Positions 25,395 to 35,536 of a stretch of 64,000 nt of DNA are shown here, one piece after another (the first letter of the stretch is position 1; the number at the start of each line of letters is the position of its first letter). The notes below the pieces were generated by a model, which saw nothing but the letters and a program-made list of their open reading frames with translations, was not told the origin of the DNA and made no database searches. The translations under genes were made by a program, and so were the position numbers. The DNA is taken from NCBI RefSeq assembly GCF_001544615.1, contig NZ_FCNV02000010.1:62001-126000 (forward strand). Direction: 5' to 3'. The DNA is from Caballeronia concitans. GTDB taxonomy: Bacteria; Pseudomonadota; Gammaproteobacteria; Burkholderiales; Burkholderiaceae.

Positions 25395-28300
25395 CCGGAG
25401 TGTCCTTGGTGGCGTCGGTCGCAGGACGCGTGCCGGGCGCGGGCGGGGCGCCCGCATCACCGAGCAGCCGGCTCGCGAGCGACGCGAGACCGCGCAGCGG
25501 CAGCCCGATCCACGTCGGCCGGTTCGCTGCTTCGTAACGGATCTCGTAAGCGGCCTTTTCGATCAGGAAGAGATCGAGCAGGGCGGTAAATACGCTCTCG
25601 CTTGCAATCGTCTCGGGCGACGCCGCAACGGCCTGCTTGTATTGCCGCAGGAACCGGTCTTCGGCGAACGCGCGCATCCTCTCGAACAGCGCGCGCTTGC
25701 GATCGGCGGTTTGCGCGGGCGCGTTCTCGGTCGTCGGTTGCGCGGCGGCGCTCGCATACGAAAGCGATCGCATGAGGCCGGCCACGTCGCGCAGCGGGCT
25801 CGTCTTCCTGCGGCGCTCGTCGAGCGTGCGCGCGGGCTCGCCTTCGAAGTCGATGAGATAGGCATCGCCTTGCGCCATCAGCACCTGGCCGAGATGGAAG
25901 TCGCCGTGGATGCGCGTGCAGAGCGCGTCGGCATCGGAAGGAACGAGCTTCTTCACGGCATCGACGAGTTTCTCGCGACGATCCAGCAAGTCCTGTGCAA
26001 GCGCACGGTCCTGCTCGCCGAACCCGGCGACCTTCTGCTCGAGTATGTCGAGCGCGGACGTGAGCAGCTGCAGCGTACCGTCGATCCAGCCCTTCACGTC
26101 CTTCGCGTTGGCGCGGCGCGGCGAGAACGCTTCGTCGTCGGTCGGCGTGGCGAGCGCGACGTGCAGTTCGCCGAGCCGCTTGCCGATGATGCCCGCGATG
26201 TTCCCGTAGCCTTCGAGTCCGCCCGCCTGCGCGGCCTGATCGGGTTTGGTCTCGTCGGTGTCGCCGGTGACCGCGAGTTCATCGACGACACGGCGCAGAT
26301 AATCGAGCGCGTAGTTCCACGCATCGCCCTGATTGTCGACGAAGCCTTGCAGGATCACGAGCGTATGCGGCACGTTCTGCGGATCGACGCGCACCACTTC
26401 GCCGTAAAGCGGGCCGGTGTTCGCATAGCCGAGCTTCGTCAGATAGCGGCTCATCTCCGCTTCCGGGTGAATGCCGCCGACCACGCGCCGCACGAGCTTC
26501 AGCACGACCTTGTCGCCGATCACGAGCGAACTGTTGCTTTGCTCGGCCGCGAGCCAGCGAATCTCGGGCGGCGATGCCGGATTCATGTCGAGCGTATCGA
26601 AGCGTTCCGTCGGAATGAAGCGAATCTCGCTCTTCTGCACGGTCGGCACGACAGCGCGCTGCTTCAGCTTCTGCAAGATGCCGTAGGTGAATTGCGGCAC
26701 GGCGAATGCATCGGTGATATGACCGATCGTGCGGCCACGGCGCACGCGCGCGAGCGCAAGCTGCATGTAAAGCGGCGACGTGGTTTCGGTGCCCCATGCG
26801 ATCGAAAGCGGCAGCACATAGCGCTCGGTGTGCTTGCCGACATCGGCTTCGATCTCGGTGAACGCGAAGCCCGCGCCTTCTATCGTCGTGAGCGCGGCGA
26901 GACGCACCGCATGCAGCTTCTGATCCTTCGATGCGAACCAGCGGCGCTTGCTCAGATAGCTCGGCAGCACTTCCGATTCGAGCAGGCGCACGTTCTCCGG
27001 CGTCGGCCCCGTTTGTCCAGCACGAATGACCATGGTCACGAACTCCGGCAATTGCTCCGAAGGCGCCTGCGACCACGCGGGCCGCATATTGCCGGGACAA
27101 AGCTGGAACCACAGGAAGCCATAGGGCGGGAACGTCAGCAGATAGGTAAGCTGGCCGATGGCGGGGAACGGCGAATCGGCCGTCATTTCGAGCGGCACCG
27201 AACCCGCGAACTCCGAGAGATCAAGCTCCACCGCCTGCGGCGCACGCGACAGATTCGCGACGCAGAGAATCGGCGGCTCGCCTTCGAGTTCGCGCAGATA
27301 GGCCAGAATCTTTCGATTGCTCGGCTTCAGGAAGCGAATCGTTCCACGCCCGAACGCGTGCTTCGAGCGGCGCACCGCGAGCATCTTGCGCGTCCAGTTC
27401 AGCAGCGAATGCGGATCGCGGCTTTGCGATTCGACATTGACCGCGTCGTACCCATAGAGCGATCCCATCACCGGCGGCAGCACGAGCTGCTCGGGATCGG
27501 CGCGCGAGAAGCCGCCATTGCGGTCCGACGACCATTGCATCGGCGTGCGCACGCCATCACGATCGCCCAAGTGAATGTTGTCGCCCATGCCGAGCTCGTC
27601 GCCGTAATAGATCACGGGCGTGCCGGGCATCGACAAGAGCAGCGAGTTGATCAGTTCAATGCGGCGTCGATCGCGCTCCATCAGCGGCGCGAGACGGCGG
27701 CGAATGCCGAGATTCAGGCGCGCGCGGCGATCGGCGGCATAGGTGTTCCAAAGGTAATCGCGCTCGGAGTCCGTCACCATTTCGAGCGTGAGTTCATCGT
27801 GATTGCGCAGGAAGATCGCCCATTGATTCGTGGCCGCGAGATCGGGCGTCTGCCGCATGATGTCGGTGATCGGGAAGCGGTCCTCGCTCGCGATCGACAT
27901 GTAGATGCGCGGCATCAGCGGGAAGTGGAACGCCATGTGGCATTCGTCTTCGTCGCCGAAATATTCCTTCACGTCTTCCGGCCACTGGTTCGCTTCGGCG
28001 AGCAGCATGCGGTTCGGATATTCGGCGTCGATGGTCGCGCGAATCTGCTTCAGAATGGCATGCGTTTCCGGCAGGTTCTCGTTGTTCGTGCCTTCGCGTT
28101 CGACGAGATAAGGCACCGCATCCAGCCGCAGCCCGTCGATGCCCATGTCGAGCCAGAAGCGCATCACGGAGAGCACTTCCTTGATGACGGCGGGGTTATC
28201 GAAGTTCAGGTCGGGCTGGTGCGAATAGAAGCGATGCCAGTAGTACTGGCCGGCAACGGGATCGTGCGTCCAGTTCGAAGGCTCCGAATCGATGAAGATG

Positions 28301-28767
28301 ATGCGCGTCTCTTCGTACTTCTTGTCGGTATCGGACCAGACGTAGTAGTTGCGATGATTCGATCCAGGCTTCGCACGCCGCGCGCGCTGAAACCACGGAT
28401 GCTGGTCGGACGTGTGATTGATGACCAGTTCCGTGATGACGCGAATGCCGCGCGCGTGCGCTTCCTGAATGAAGCGCTTCACATCGGCGAGCGTGCCGTA
28501 GTCCGGATGCACGTTGCGGTAATCGGCGATATCGTAGCCATCGTCGCGGCGCGGCGACGGATAGAACGGCAACAGCCAGATCGCATCGACGCCCAGCTCC
28601 GCGATGTAATCGAGCTTCGCGAGCAGGCCCGCGAAGTCGCCGATGCCGTCGTTGTTCGCATCGAAGAACGACTTGATGTGAACCTGATAAATGATCGCGT
28701 CCTTGTACCAGAGCGGATCGTCGCTCAACAGCGACGTCTTTTTGTTGCGCTTCACCCTTGTATCCAC
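25375..28767 (-). CDS. treS: Trehalose synthase fused to maltokinase (TreS-Mak)
   Basis: A bifunctional fusion of 1130 residues. The N-terminal 550 or so are a GH13 trehalose synthase (trehalose to maltose isomerisation): [60 protein letters not shown] and [12 protein letters not shown]. The C-terminal half is a maltokinase of the aminoglycoside-phosphotransferase fold, with [11 protein letters not shown] and [22 protein letters not shown], making maltose 1-phosphate from maltose and ATP. The start is GTG at 28767 with GGAG six bases before it; the frame upstream of it looks non-coding. It lies between glgE and glgB, so its product feeds GlgE directly. Confidence 0.96.
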   Translation of the reverse strand: MDTRVKRNKKTSLLSDDPLWYKDAIIYQVHIKSFFDANNDGIGDFAGLLAKLDYIAELGVDAIWLLPFYPSPRRDDGYDIADYRNVHPDYGTLADVKRFIQEAHARGIRVITELVINHTSDQHPWFQRARRAKPGSNHRNYYVWSDTDKKYEETRIIFIDSEPSNWTHDPVAGQYYWHRFYSHQPDLNFDNPAVIKEVLSVMRFWLDMGIDGLRLDAVPYLVEREGTNNENLPETHAILKQIRATIDAEYPNRMLLAEANQWPEDVKEYFGDEDECHMAFHFPLMPRIYMSIASEDRFPITDIMRQTPDLAATNQWAIFLRNHDELTLEMVTDSERDYLWNTYAADRRARLNLGIRRRLAPLMERDRRRIELINSLLLSMPGTPVIYYGDELGMGDNIHLGDRDGVRTPMQWSSDRNGGFSRADPEQLVLPPVMGSLYGYDAVNVESQSRDPHSLLNWTRKMLAVRRSKHAFGRGTIRFLKPSNRKILAYLRELEGEPPILCVANLSRAPQAVELDLSEFAGSVPLEMTADSPFPAIGQLTYLLTFPPYGFLWFQLCPGNMRPAWSQAPSEQLPEFVTMVIRAGQTGPTPENVRLLESEVLPSYLSKRRWFASKDQKLHAVRLAALTTIEGAGFAFTEIEADVGKHTERYVLPLSIAWGTETTSPLYMQLALARVRRGRTIGHITDAFAVPQFTYGILQKLKQRAVVPTVQKSEIRFIPTERFDTLDMNPASPPEIRWLAAEQSNSSLVIGDKVVLKLVRRVVGGIHPEAEMSRYLTKLGYANTGPLYGEVVRVDPQNVPHTLVILQGFVDNQGDAWNYALDYLRRVVDELAVTGDTDETKPDQAAQAGGLEGYGNIAGIIGKRLGELHVALATPTDDEAFSPRRANAKDVKGWIDGTLQLLTSALDILEQKVAGFGEQDRALAQDLLDRREKLVDAVKKLVPSDADALCTRIHGDFHLGQVLMAQGDAYLIDFEGEPARTLDERRRKTSPLRDVAGLMRSLSYASAAAQPTTENAPAQTADRKRALFERMRAFAEDRFLRQYKQAVAASPETIASESVFTALLDLFLIEKAAYEIRYEAANRPTWIGLPLRGLASLASRLLGDAGAPPAPGTRPATDATKDTPDGTHHE

Positions 28768-28841
28768 GGTTTGCTCCAAGTGCTCGTCGTAGGCGATGTG
28801 CCTTGTTATCGGTTCACGCTCGTTCGCTCGTCGCCGCGCAT

Positions 28842-31800
28842 TCAGGCGTTCGCATCCGCTTGCGGCTTTGGCAGGCCCGACGTCGGCGAGATGCGCCAGA
28901 TCGCGAAGGGCAGCGAATGCGGATTGAGCCGCACATGCTGCCGGCGTCCGTGCCATTCGAAACGGTCGCCCGTCACCTGATCCTCGACCGCGATCGCATC
29001 GTATTCCCTCACGCCCCAGCGTTCGAGCGTCTTCCAGGGCAGCTCGATATCCGCGCCTTGCTCGTTGAACGGATCGAGATTGATCGCGACGAGCACGACG
29101 TTGTCGCCCGATGCGTTCACCTTCTCGAAGAACAGGATGTGATCGTTATGCGCGGGCAGAAAGGTCACGCCGAGATGCGTCTGCAATGCAGGATTTGCGC
29201 GGCGAATGCGGTTGAGCGCCGTGATTTCCCCGACGATGTTGCCCGGCCGGTTCCAGTCCCACGCCTTCAGCTGATACTTCTCCGAGTCGAGATATTCCTC
29301 GCTGTTCGGCAGCGCGGCGGCCTCGCACAACTCGAAGCCGCTATACACGCCCCACAGTCCCGACAAGGTCGCCGCGAGCGCCGCGCGAATCACGAAGCCG
29401 GGACGCCCCGAGCTTTGCAGAAAGCGCGGATTGATGTCCGGCGTGTTGACGAAGAAGTTCGGCCGGAAGTAGTCCTTCGCGTCGGTCTGCGTGAGGTCGT
29501 GCATGTACTCGAGGAAATCGCGCTTCGTCTCGCGCCACGTGAAGTACGTGTACGACTGCGAGAAGCCGAGCTTCGCGAGGCGATTCATCACGCGCGGACG
29601 CGTGAATGCTTCGGCGAGGAACATCGCGTCGGGATGGCGCGCACGCACATCGCCGATGACCCATTCCCAGAACGGAAACGGCTTCGTATGCGGGTTATCG
29701 ACGCGGAAGATGCGCACGCCCGCCGCGATCCAGTGCAGAAACACGTCGCGCAACGCGAGCCACAAATCGGGCTTCGCGTCCTTCGCATAGAAGTCCGGGT
29801 TCACGATGTCCTGATACTTCTTCGGCGGATTCTCCGCATAGCGCAGCGTGCCGTCGGGCCGCCACGCAAACCACGTCGGATGCTCCTTCAGCCACGGATG
29901 ATCCGGCGAGCATTGCACCGCGAAATCGAGCGCGATCTCGAGACCGTGTTCATGCGCGGCGTCGAGCATGCGCTTGAAGTCGTCGAGATTGCCGAGTTCC
30001 GGATGCACCGCCGTATGACCGCCTTCCTTCGCGCCGATCGCGTACGGGCTGCCGACATCGCCCGGCTCGGCGGTCAGCGAGTTGTTCTTGCCCTTGCGAT
30101 TGGCGAGGCCGATCGGATGGATCGGCGGGAAGTACAGCACGTCGAAGCCCATTTCGCGGATGCGCGGCATCTTGCCGATCACGTCGATGAACGTGCCGTG
30201 ACGGTTCTCGTCGTCGCTCATGGAACGCGGGAAGATCTCGTACCAGCTTGCGAAGCGCGCGGCGGCGCGTTCCGAATCGATGCGATACACCACCGGATCG
30301 CGCGACAGGAACGGTCGATGCCGCGCCGCCGCCACCGCTTTCGCCGTCGCGGGCGCGAGCACGAGTTCGAGCTTGCGCGCGTCGTCTGCCTTCGTGAATT
30401 CCTTGACGATGGTTTCCAGCGGCGCGCTGTCCGAATCTTCGACCGTCTTCACTTCGGCGAGAATCAGCGCGAACAGATGCTTCGCTTCCTCGACTTCGAG
30501 TTCCACCGTCTGCCCGGCCTTCAGCTTCTTCTGCATGTGATCGGCGAGCGACGCGTAGTCGTCGCGCCACGCCATCACCACGAATTCATGACGGCCTACG
30601 CGTTCGAGCGGAATGCGCGTGGTCCACAAGTCGAGGCCGAGCGGCTGCACGGGCGACATCGGCGTTTCGTGCCATTCGGTTTCGTCGGCGGCGCGCCATT
30701 GCACGGCGGCGGCGATCTTGTCGTGGCCTTCCGCGAAGATCGCGGCCTGAATCTCCACCGCCTCGCCGACGATGCGCTTCGCCGGGAAGCGCCCGTTATC
30801 GACAGAAGGCGTCACGCTTTCGATCGACACGCGCGGCGCGGCGATCGCTTCAGCCACGGACTTCTTGTCGGCGGCCTTCGCGCCGCGTTTGACCTGCGGC
30901 TGCGCGAGCAGGACGAACGGCTCGGCTTCCGCGCGGAACAGGCGCACTTCGCCCGCCTTCAGCGTGAGCGACGCGAGGCGCTCGGCCTTCGCATTTGCAT
31001 CGCCGAGGGGCGCGAAGCGCGTGTAGTTGCCCGGCACGCCTTCGAGCAGATGCCGCGTATCGACCTGCACCGGCGCGACCAGATCGGGATTGATGACGAT
31101 AAGCACCGCCGATTCGCTATGCCGCAAATCGCCGCCCGCCGCGCGGATCAGCGCCGCGTACGGCGTGCCTGCGCCCGTCAGCGCGCGCAGTTCGCCCACG
31201 CTGCCAAGCGTTGCGGTCCCGCTCTGCAACGCGTTCGCGCGCTTGACTTGCGCGCAAAGGTCGATGCGCGCCTCGCTCTTCGCGCGCTGATACTCGGCCG
31301 CGACGCCGTATTGCTGCGACATCGGCAAGCCGACGCCGTATTCGAAACCCATCGGCACGAGCAGCCCGGTGCCGATCGCGGTGGCGGTGAAGAGCGCGCG
31401 GCAGTACGCGCGTTCGATGAGCGCGGTGTCGCTCGTATCGCTCAGGTCGGCGATCAACCGTGTGCCGAACGGCTCTTCGGGGAACGTGATCGGCGGCGCG
31501 ATGCGCGACAGCGCCGCGTGTTCATCGACGAGCCATGCGCTCCTGAAATCCCACCAGCGCGTCGAAGCGAAGACCGCGTCGAAGCCGGCATCGGCAAGAC
31601 CGTGCAGATCGTGGCGCGATACGCCTACCGTCCACGCGAGCCAGCGCGTCTCGGGATGCTTCTCGCGCACGGCCGCGCCGAGCCTGCGCCACACGTGCGC
31701 GGGCACCGCCTGCGGCGAGCCGAAGCGAAAACCGCCGATGCCCGCATCCGCGATCGCGCTCAGCTCGCGCGCCCACCACGTGGTGAGCTGCTGCGCGGCT

Positions 31801-32240
31801 TCGCCATCGGCGAAATTGGCGTGCGCGACGTCGCGCTGACTCGGCGGGCGGCGCGGATCGAGGCGCGCATCGGCGCTTTCGAACGGCTTGAACCAGTGCT
31901 TGTTGTCCTGAAAGAGCCCGCCTTCGGCGCTCACGCGATCGATCACGATATCGACGAGCAGCGTGATGCCGTGCTTTTTTGCTGCATCGGCGAGGGCGCG
32001 CAGATCGTCCGCCGCGCTCGCGCTCGATTCGAAGACAGGATGCAGCCGATGATGATCCGCGACGGCTTCGCGATGCCCGTTGCTGCCGGGCGTGAACGGC
32101 GAGCCGATCAGGACGTGGTCGAAGCCCAGCGCGGCCGCGTGCTCGAACTGCGCGGGCCAGTTGGCCAGAGGGCCGACGAGAAGGGGATCGATGAAATAGA
32201 TGCGGGGCGCGTACGCATGATGAGCTTGATGGTTTTCCAT
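28842..32240 (-). CDS. glgE: Maltosyltransferase GlgE with an extra N-terminal GH13-like domain
   Basis: A 1132-residue protein. The C-terminal 660 residues are GlgE, which transfers maltose from alpha-maltose 1-phosphate to glucan. Catalytic positions are Asp848 in FRVDNPHTKP, Glu877 in FLAEAFTRP and Asp935 in FVNTPDINP. The spacings, 29 and 58, match those I recall for Streptomyces GlgE (394, 423, 480). The first 430 residues form an extra domain with GH13-like strand motifs (GITLLVDIVIDRV, GIGGFRFGSP, RWLAWTVGVS), in which the usual nucleophile, acid/base and Asn-His positions are replaced. It may be a non-catalytic binding or assembly domain. The gene precedes treS-mak by 74 bases. Confidence 0.95.
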   Translation of the reverse strand: MENHQAHHAYAPRIYFIDPLLVGPLANWPAQFEHAAALGFDHVLIGSPFTPGSNGHREAVADHHRLHPVFESSASAADDLRALADAAKKHGITLLVDIVIDRVSAEGGLFQDNKHWFKPFESADARLDPRRPPSQRDVAHANFADGEAAQQLTTWWARELSAIADAGIGGFRFGSPQAVPAHVWRRLGAAVREKHPETRWLAWTVGVSRHDLHGLADAGFDAVFASTRWWDFRSAWLVDEHAALSRIAPPITFPEEPFGTRLIADLSDTSDTALIERAYCRALFTATAIGTGLLVPMGFEYGVGLPMSQQYGVAAEYQRAKSEARIDLCAQVKRANALQSGTATLGSVGELRALTGAGTPYAALIRAAGGDLRHSESAVLIVINPDLVAPVQVDTRHLLEGVPGNYTRFAPLGDANAKAERLASLTLKAGEVRLFRAEAEPFVLLAQPQVKRGAKAADKKSVAEAIAAPRVSIESVTPSVDNGRFPAKRIVGEAVEIQAAIFAEGHDKIAAAVQWRAADETEWHETPMSPVQPLGLDLWTTRIPLERVGRHEFVVMAWRDDYASLADHMQKKLKAGQTVELEVEEAKHLFALILAEVKTVEDSDSAPLETIVKEFTKADDARKLELVLAPATAKAVAAARHRPFLSRDPVVYRIDSERAAARFASWYEIFPRSMSDDENRHGTFIDVIGKMPRIREMGFDVLYFPPIHPIGLANRKGKNNSLTAEPGDVGSPYAIGAKEGGHTAVHPELGNLDDFKRMLDAAHEHGLEIALDFAVQCSPDHPWLKEHPTWFAWRPDGTLRYAENPPKKYQDIVNPDFYAKDAKPDLWLALRDVFLHWIAAGVRIFRVDNPHTKPFPFWEWVIGDVRARHPDAMFLAEAFTRPRVMNRLAKLGFSQSYTYFTWRETKRDFLEYMHDLTQTDAKDYFRPNFFVNTPDINPRFLQSSGRPGFVIRAALAATLSGLWGVYSGFELCEAAALPNSEEYLDSEKYQLKAWDWNRPGNIVGEITALNRIRRANPALQTHLGVTFLPAHNDHILFFEKVNASGDNVVLVAINLDPFNEQGADIELPWKTLERWGVREYDAIAVEDQVTGDRFEWHGRRQHVRLNPHSLPFAIWRISPTSGLPKPQADANA

Positions 32241-32609
32241 CGTTCGTCTTTTCCAGAGTCGTCCTGCGGTGGCGGGGATGCGGGCAACAAATCGCGATCA
32301 CGCTCACGGGTCAAACTGGCTGAAGGGCCGGTCCGCACGTTGTGGCGCTTCGCGCGCTTCGCGGACCTCATGCGAAAGCCGAGCGCCGTCGACGATGCAA
32401 GTCCGGGTCGCGTCTCGCGATGCAATGGATCGAGCACGGCTGCCGCCACGGTCCAAAGGGGTTCCAGCGGGCGTTGCATCGGCTGACAGCACGTTGCGTG
32501 CCGCGCCTTCACCCGAACCGAAGCGGCGCATCGTCACAGCGATACTATGCGGCAATATGCGGCAAGCCGTGGCGGATGTGGGCCGCCGCGGCTTTTCGAT
32601 CACGCGCGC
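32241..32609. other. Intergenic region between glgA and glgE
   Basis: These 369 bases hold no gene that I can support; open frames on both strands are rich in arginine, serine and alanine and look non-coding. The region should contain the glgE promoter. A TTGACC hexamer occurs on the minus strand at 32309-32314, with a poor -10 (TTTGTT) 17 bases on. No terminator with a T-run is obvious after glgA. Confidence 0.4.
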
Positions 32610-34256
32610 TTATGCGCTCTTGGCGACGAGCGGCTTGCCGGAGGTTTCGCGTGCGCGGGGGGCGAGCACTTGCGGCGCGGCGGCGGGTTCGGTGAGACGG
32701 CGCAGACGCAGCGCGGTGCGGCTCGGGCGCAGGCCGGTCAGGTCGGAGTAGAGTGCGACCATCTTCGCGACCGCCTCGCTCCAGCCGAAATCGCACGACA
32801 TCGCGTTGCGCTGCATGGCGCGCCAGACGGGCGGACGCATGTACGCGTCGATCGCGCGGCTCGCCGCGGTCACGACATCGTCGGGCGTTTCGCCGTCGAA
32901 GAGAAAGCCGGTCGGCGCGCGCGACGTGCCTTTCAAGGCGATGGGCGCGTCGTGCGTGCCGTCGCGGACATAGACGACTTCGCGCGGTGCGATATCGGCG
33001 TCGGCGGCATCGACGATGGTATCGGCGAGCCCGCCCACGCGCGATGCGACGGGCAGCGTGCCGTAGCGCATCGCGTAAAGCTGCGTAAGGCCGCACGGCT
33101 CGAAACGGCTGCCGTGCAGCAGGATATCCGCGCCCGCGTGCAGCGCATGCGCGCGGCGTTCGCTATAACCGATATGCACGCCCACGCGGTCGGGCCATTC
33201 CTGCGCGAGCTTTCTGAAGCCCTTCTCGATGTACGCCTCGCCCTGGCCGATCACCGCGAGCTGCAAGCGCGGATGCTTTTCGAGCAGACGCGGCAGCGCT
33301 TCGAGCACCACGTCCGCGAGCTTCTGGCCGGTCATGCGGCTGCCGATCGCCATCAGCGGCGCGAACGGATCGACCGGCAGGCCGAACATGCGCTGCAGCG
33401 TGCGCTTGCAGGCGTGCTTGCCGCGCGTGTCGTCGAAAGAATAATTGCGCTCGATGAGCGGATCGACGGCGGGATTCCACGTTTCCTCGTCGATGCCGTT
33501 CACCACGCCCGAAAGCTTGTCGGCGCAGCTTTGCAGCACGCCTTCCATCAAATGCCCGAAGCGCGGCGTGAGGATTTCGCGCGCGTAGTTCTCGCTGACG
33601 GTCGTCACGCGGTCGCTATGCACGATGCCCGCTTTCATCAGGCTCAGCGCGCCGTAGAACTCGATGCTCTTCGGATCGCTCAGCGCATGCACGAGCCACT
33701 TTTCCGGCACGCCGAGCGACGGCCCGAGCGAGAGCGCGTAGTTGCCCTGGAACGCGAGGTTGTGAATCGTGAAGACGCTCTTTGCCTGCACGCCCGCGTG
33801 CTTCATCAAGAGCGGCGTGAGGCCGCTGTGCCAGTCGTGCGCGTGAACGATGTCCGGCTTCTTGACGCCACGCACGCCCTGCGCGATACGCACCGCAGCC
33901 GCCGACAGCGTCGCGAAACGCACCGCGTTGTCGGGATAGTCGCGGCCCTGTGCATCCTGATAGAGCCCGGTGCGCGCATAGAGTGCATCGCAGCGCAGCA
34001 AAAGAACCGGCACGCCGGTATCGGGCATGCGTGCCCGCAGGAGCGCGGCATCGCCGCCGGGCAGGCCGCGCAAGGTGCAAACCTTGCTGACGTCCTCCGC
34101 CATGGCGATCGCGGCCGGATAAGCGGGCAGGAGGATGGTGGCATCGACGCCGGCGCCGCGCAGCGCGGCGGCGTATGCGCTGACCATGTCGCCGAGGCCG
34201 CCGGTCTTGGCGAGCGGGACGGCCTCGGAGGCGACCAGCAGAACGTTCAAAGGCAA
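32610..34256 (-). CDS. glgA: Glycogen synthase GlgA (GT5)
   Basis: A GT5 starch/glycogen synthase of about 548 residues that adds glucose from ADP-glucose to alpha-1,4-glucan. The donor loop KTGGLGDM occurs near the N-terminus (NVLLVASEAVPLAKTGGLGDM contains it), followed by VHAHDWHSGL, TIHNLAFQGNY, GSRMTGQKLADV and the RFEPCGLTQLYAMRYG region with the E-x7-E equivalent. The TTG at 34256 is preferred because AGGAG lies six bases before it and homologues start at this point; an ATG in frame at 34295 is the alternative. About 50 C-terminal residues, rich in Arg, Ala and Pro, extend past the fold. No glgC is in the window. Confidence 0.92.
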   Translation of the reverse strand: MPLNVLLVASEAVPLAKTGGLGDMVSAYAAALRGAGVDATILLPAYPAAIAMAEDVSKVCTLRGLPGGDAALLRARMPDTGVPVLLLRCDALYARTGLYQDAQGRDYPDNAVRFATLSAAAVRIAQGVRGVKKPDIVHAHDWHSGLTPLLMKHAGVQAKSVFTIHNLAFQGNYALSLGPSLGVPEKWLVHALSDPKSIEFYGALSLMKAGIVHSDRVTTVSENYAREILTPRFGHLMEGVLQSCADKLSGVVNGIDEETWNPAVDPLIERNYSFDDTRGKHACKRTLQRMFGLPVDPFAPLMAIGSRMTGQKLADVVLEALPRLLEKHPRLQLAVIGQGEAYIEKGFRKLAQEWPDRVGVHIGYSERRAHALHAGADILLHGSRFEPCGLTQLYAMRYGTLPVASRVGGLADTIVDAADADIAPREVVYVRDGTHDAPIALKGTSRAPTGFLFDGETPDDVVTAASRAIDAYMRPPVWRAMQRNAMSCDFGWSEAVAKMVALYSDLTGLRPSRTALRLRRLTEPAAAPQVLAPRARETSGKPLVAKSA

Positions 34257-34641
34257 AATGGACTCCTGTGCGGGCAGACGCGGGGCGATGGCCATGCGCT
34301 CGTTGTCGTCGTATCGGCGAAACGAGGAGCAGCCGGGCCGCGCATTCCTGGTGCTAGTTAGGTTCTTAGAAATGGCTGGCGCAGTGCAGCAATGTGCATG
34401 CCACGACCCCCGCGCGTATGTGCGGGGACGCACGATCATTTCGGACTTATGTTCGAAGAGGGTCCGCTGCCGCGCATCCCGCAACGCTTTTTGAGCGCAC
34501 GCTCGTGCTGCGTGTAAAAGTGACAGCGGCGCGCGCCGCGTTTTTACACGGGCGCTTTAGAGATGAAGACGAGCGTATGGGCGCGATGTGACAGGCGCGT
34601 TGCGCGCCTGCTCGCGACGGGACGAAGAGGGGCGTCCGGCG
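34257..34641. other. Intergenic region upstream of glgA
   Basis: No supported gene lies in these 385 bases. They contain the glgA leader. An imperfect hairpin at 34511-34550 pairs CGTGTAAAA with TTTTACACG around GCGGCG/CGCCGC. It could end transcription of the DUF1345 gene, whose stop is about 90 bases away on the same strand, since the outer arm supplies a T-run. It could instead be a structured leader element. Confidence 0.4.
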
Positions 34642-35295
34642 TCAGCCGCCGACCATGCTGGCCGCGATGTTGACCGACAAACCGAGCACCGCGAGATTGA
34701 AGAAGAACGACAGCACCGATTGCGCGAGCGCCGTGCGGCGCGCGCTCGTCGAGCACAGCACGACATCCGAAGTCTGCGAAGCAACCGCGATGGTGAACGA
34801 GAAGTACAGGAAATCCCAATAGTCGGGTTTCAGGTGACGGTCGGGGAATTTGAGCGCGGTATCGTTCGGGGGCGAGCGGTAGTAGTGCCGCGCGTAGTGG
34901 AGCGTGAACATCGTCGGGATGAGGAACCAGCCGCCGAGCATGGTCGCGCCGGTCAGCGCGTAATTCACCAACGCGTGCGCGCCGAGACTCTTCGCCGCCG
35001 ACAATTCGACGACGATCGCCACCAGACTCGCGATGGCCGCGAGACTGACGATCATCAGCACGGCGGCGGCGTTTTCGTCCTCGCGCTCGGCAAGCGCCTG
35101 CACGTTGCGCTGATGCGCGGTGGTCATCTGCAGCCAGATGAGCGCGAGATAGAGCCACACGGCCGAGTCCCAGCCGATCAGCGCGCGCACGGTCGCCCGG
35201 ACGTGCCCCGGAATCAGCGCGGTGACCACAAAGCCGACCAGCAGGGCGATCAACGCGCGCGGACGCGTGCGCAAGACGGGCGGGAGGAAGTTCAT
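34642..35295 (-). CDS. DUF1345 family membrane protein
   Basis: A 217-residue inner-membrane protein with about five or six hydrophobic helices (residues 15-32, 43-60, 80-102, 112-130, 160-178 and 194-215). The segment [24 protein letters not shown] near residues 155-180 is the hallmark of DUF1345 proteins and resembles an ion-channel pore helix. The function of the family is not known. It stands alone between glgA, on the same strand, and a divergent phosphatase gene. The ATG start places the first helix just inside the N-terminus after an Arg-rich stretch, consistent with the positive-inside rule. Confidence 0.85.
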   Translation of the reverse strand: MNFLPPVLRTRPRALIALLVGFVVTALIPGHVRATVRALIGWDSAVWLYLALIWLQMTTAHQRNVQALAEREDENAAAVLMIVSLAAIASLVAIVVELSAAKSLGAHALVNYALTGATMLGGWFLIPTMFTLHYARHYYRSPPNDTALKFPDRHLKPDYWDFLYFSFTIAVASQTSDVVLCSTSARRTALAQSVLSFFFNLAVLGLSVNIAASMVGG

Positions 35296-35536
35296 CGTCG
35301 CGAGAGAAAGCGATGGAAGTCAGCGATTATCACTGACGCGCCTTACAGCAACATGAGCAGGCGAGCCGAGGAAAGGAGACGAGGAAGATGGCGCGGACAT
35401 GGCCATTGCGTCCGCTTTCAGGCGACAATCCCGACTGAAGACCATTCCGAAACGCCCGTCGCATTTGCCACCGAAAACGCAGCGAAAAGCGACCCAGCAC
35501 GCACACCGGGCGTTGTGCCGGCGCTAAGATCGACGC

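Noticed and set aside
25327-32486. Very long plus-strand open frames (about 1217 and 1242 aa) opposite treS-mak and glgE
   Set aside because: They are antisense shadows of GC-rich genes: rich in Arg, His and Glu, without motifs, and the opposite strand encodes full GH13 proteins with all catalytic residues. The same holds for other antisense frames, such as opposite polA (51809-54589).
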